Below, one piece after another: positions 62,634-64,000 of a stretch of 64,000 nt of DNA. The stretch is from Gemmatimonadota bacterium (lineage in GTDB: Bacteria; JAAXHH01), in the NCBI GenBank assembly GCA_009838645.1, contig VXRC01000029.1, positions 79,233 to 143,232 of the forward strand. The letters are read 5' to 3'. Below the pieces are notes generated by a model that saw nothing but the letters and a program-made list of their open reading frames with translations, did no database searches and was not told the origin of the DNA. Made by a program: the position numbers and the translations under genes. The number at the start of each line of letters is the position of its first letter. Within the stretch, counting starts at the first letter, position 1.

Positions 62634-64000
62634 TTGCACCTGGATAACTACATCGACGCAATCCTGCGTCATCGCTGGCTTGTTATTTCGCTTACCTTGC
62701 TGTTCATGCTCGCCATGGCGGCCGGCGGCAGGAATATCACCGTCTCCAACGAGCATCGCGTCATGTTCGGCGAGAACAACCCCCAACTCGCCGCCTTCGA
62801 TGCGCTGGAAGACATCTACTCCGTTTCGAACACCGCCCTGATCGCCATCGCACCCCGGGACGGTTCCGTCTTCACCCGCGAAGTGCTCGGCGTCGTTGAA
62901 GACCTCACCGAAACCGCCTGGTTCGCTCCGTACTCGACGCGGGTGAATTCCCTTACGAACTACTTTCACAGCGAAGCGATGGAAGACGACCTCATCGTGG
63001 GGCCGCTCGTCGAAGACGCCTCGTCGCTGAGCGAGGCAGGCCTGGATCGCGTCCGGACGATCGCGCTGGGTTCCCGGGAAGTGGTCGGACGGCTCGTTTC
63101 TCCTGACGGGCGCGTGGCCGGCCTGGCGGTAAATTTCGTGCTGGGCGACAACCCGGATCTCGCGGTGATCGAGCTGACCGACTACCTGGACGGCATGCTG
63201 GACGATGCGAGGGCGGCGAACGGGGAGGTGGACTTCTACCTGACGGGCGACGTGGTCATGAACCGGGCCTTCGCCGATGCCACCCGAGACGACCTGGAAA
63301 CTCTGCTGCCCATCGTCTTCTTCCTCATCGTGATCACCTCGACCCTGCTCATGAAGTCCTTTCTGGGAACGGGTATCATCGTCGTCATGATCGGTTTCGT
63401 GATCTCGACGACCATGGGGCTTGCCGGCTGGTTCCACACCGTATTCAGCCCGGTGAATTCAGGAGTGCCCATTATCGTCATGGCGATTTCCGTCGCCCAG
63501 GCGGTCCACATCATCACCCACACCCTCTCGGGAATACGACGGGGGGAGGACCGTAACGCGGCGGTCGCGCAATCCATAAAGACGAACGCCTACCCGGTAT
63601 TCCTGGCCTCGATCACCACCGCGATCGGGTTCCTCAGCCTGAACTTCTCGGATTCGCCGCCGTTTCACATTCTCGGCAACTTCGTGGCTTTCGGGGTGAT
63701 CATCACGTTCTTCTACGCCATGACGCTCCTGCCCGCGCTGCTTTCGGTCCTTCCGTTGCGGGCCCGTGCCGGCAGTTTCCGGCAACCCGTCTTCTTCGAT
63801 CGCCTGGGCGATTTCGTCGTTTCGCGTCGAAAGCCGCTGCTCTGGTTCGTCGGGATTCTAACGGTCGTCCTGATCACCGGCGTGCCCAGGAACGTACTGA
63901 CCGACAGCTGGCCGGATTACTTCGATGAACGCTACGAGTTCCGGCGGGATACGGATTTCGTCATGGACAACCTGACCGGATTGCTGTCCATGGAGTATAC
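62634..64000 (+). CDS. RND superfamily (MMPL-type) exporter, 3' end cut off
   Basis: 455 residues are visible before the window ends. TTG 62634 is the only usual start between the upstream stop and the coding region. The N-terminus has a membrane helix (HRWLVISLTLLFMLAMAAGG), then a periplasmic loop with TVSNEHRVMFGENNPQL, and a run of helices from about 225 (LETLLPIVFFLIVITSTLLM, TGIIVVMIGFVISTTMGLAG, IITHTLSGIRRGEDRNAAV and FFYAMTLLPALLSVLPLRAR). This is the layout of MMPL lipid or hopanoid exporters (sterol-sensing-like domain). It is downstream of the MpaB-type gene, so an apolar or lipid substrate is plausible. Confidence 0.9.
   Translation, partial: MHLDNYIDAILRHRWLVISLTLLFMLAMAAGGRNITVSNEHRVMFGENNPQLAAFDALEDIYSVSNTALIAIAPRDGSVFTREVLGVVEDLTETAWFAPYSTRVNSLTNYFHSEAMEDDLIVGPLVEDASSLSEAGLDRVRTIALGSREVVGRLVSPDGRVAGLAVNFVLGDNPDLAVIELTDYLDGMLDDARAANGEVDFYLTGDVVMNRAFADATRDDLETLLPIVFFLIVITSTLLMKSFLGTGIIVVMIGFVISTTMGLAGWFHTVFSPVNSGVPIIVMAISVAQAVHIITHTLSGIRRGEDRNAAVAQSIKTNAYPVFLASITTAIGFLSLNFSDSPPFHILGNFVAFGVIITFFYAMTLLPALLSVLPLRARAGSFRQPVFFDRLGDFVVSRRKPLLWFVGILTVVLITGVPRNVLTDSWPDYFDERYEFRRDTDFVMDNLTGLLSMEY

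Overview
The window looks like one contig of a GC-rich (clearly above half G+C by eye) free-living bacterium, probably Gram-negative: it has lipoboxes, an RND/MMPL exporter, ABC binding lipoproteins and a classical tilS-hpt-ftsH-folP block. The mix of sugar-acid dehydratases, phytanoyl-CoA dioxygenase, isochorismatase-like hydrolases, a DUF4159 protein and an enolase-superfamily enzyme resembles uncultured FCB-group lineages such as Latescibacterota. That placement is an impression, not a measurement. TTG and GTG starts are common. Several promoters fit TTGAC(A/T/C)-N17-TAnnnT.

1-7 kb: ybaB (cut by the window edge), dnaX and the SRP RNA gene in the usual order, tRNA-Ala and tRNA-Ser, a PadR regulator with a carotenoid oxygenase, a DUF2141 protein, then the minus-strand unit tRNA-Arg(ACG)-tadA-tRNA-Ser(CGA)-terminator. 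7-13 kb: minus-strand genes for a gamma carbonic anhydrase, a LarA-like racemase, a GHMP kinase, a sugar nucleotidyltransferase, KDPG aldolase, a cupin and an enolase-superfamily dehydratase, probably a sugar-acid pathway. 13-19.6 kb: an oligopeptide-type ABC system (two permeases and a binding protein, no ATPase nearby) with a DUF368 gene inserted, and a sulfur-metabolism MBL/rhodanese protein. 19.6-25.7 kb: rnz, folP, ftsH, hpt, tilS and tRNA-Met on the minus strand. 25.8-33.6 kb: amino acid permease, CorA-like protein, an iron/polyamine-type ABC system and DUF502. 33.7-37.9 kb: a fused c-di-AMP cyclase/YbbR protein, a D,D-carboxypeptidase, small proteins and a good terminator. 38-41.7 kb: a ribose-type ABC operon.

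41.7-43.4 kb is a visibly AT-richer island with a HIRAN-like gene and a HipA-like kinase gene broken by one in-frame TGA. 43.5-50.1 kb: an SDR enzyme, a peptide-binding lipoprotein with a duplicated lipobox, a SulP transporter, an SRAP/YedK DNA-protein crosslink protein, a small membrane protein, a helix-hairpin-helix lipoprotein and tRNA-Pro. 50.2-56.2 kb: five plus-strand genes, each overlapping the next (mannonate dehydratase, PhyH dioxygenase, YjhG-type dehydratase, isochorismatase-like hydrolase, amidohydrolase), the best candidate here for an undescribed catabolic pathway. Citrate synthase, a second isochorismatase-like gene and ispG follow. The window ends with an ECF-like sigma factor, an MpaB-type oxygenase and a truncated RND/MMPL exporter.

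A theme across the window is short tandem duplications at gene boundaries and inside linkers. They carry stop codons, start codons, a Shine-Dalgarno site or a lipobox, and many of the units have lengths divisible by three.
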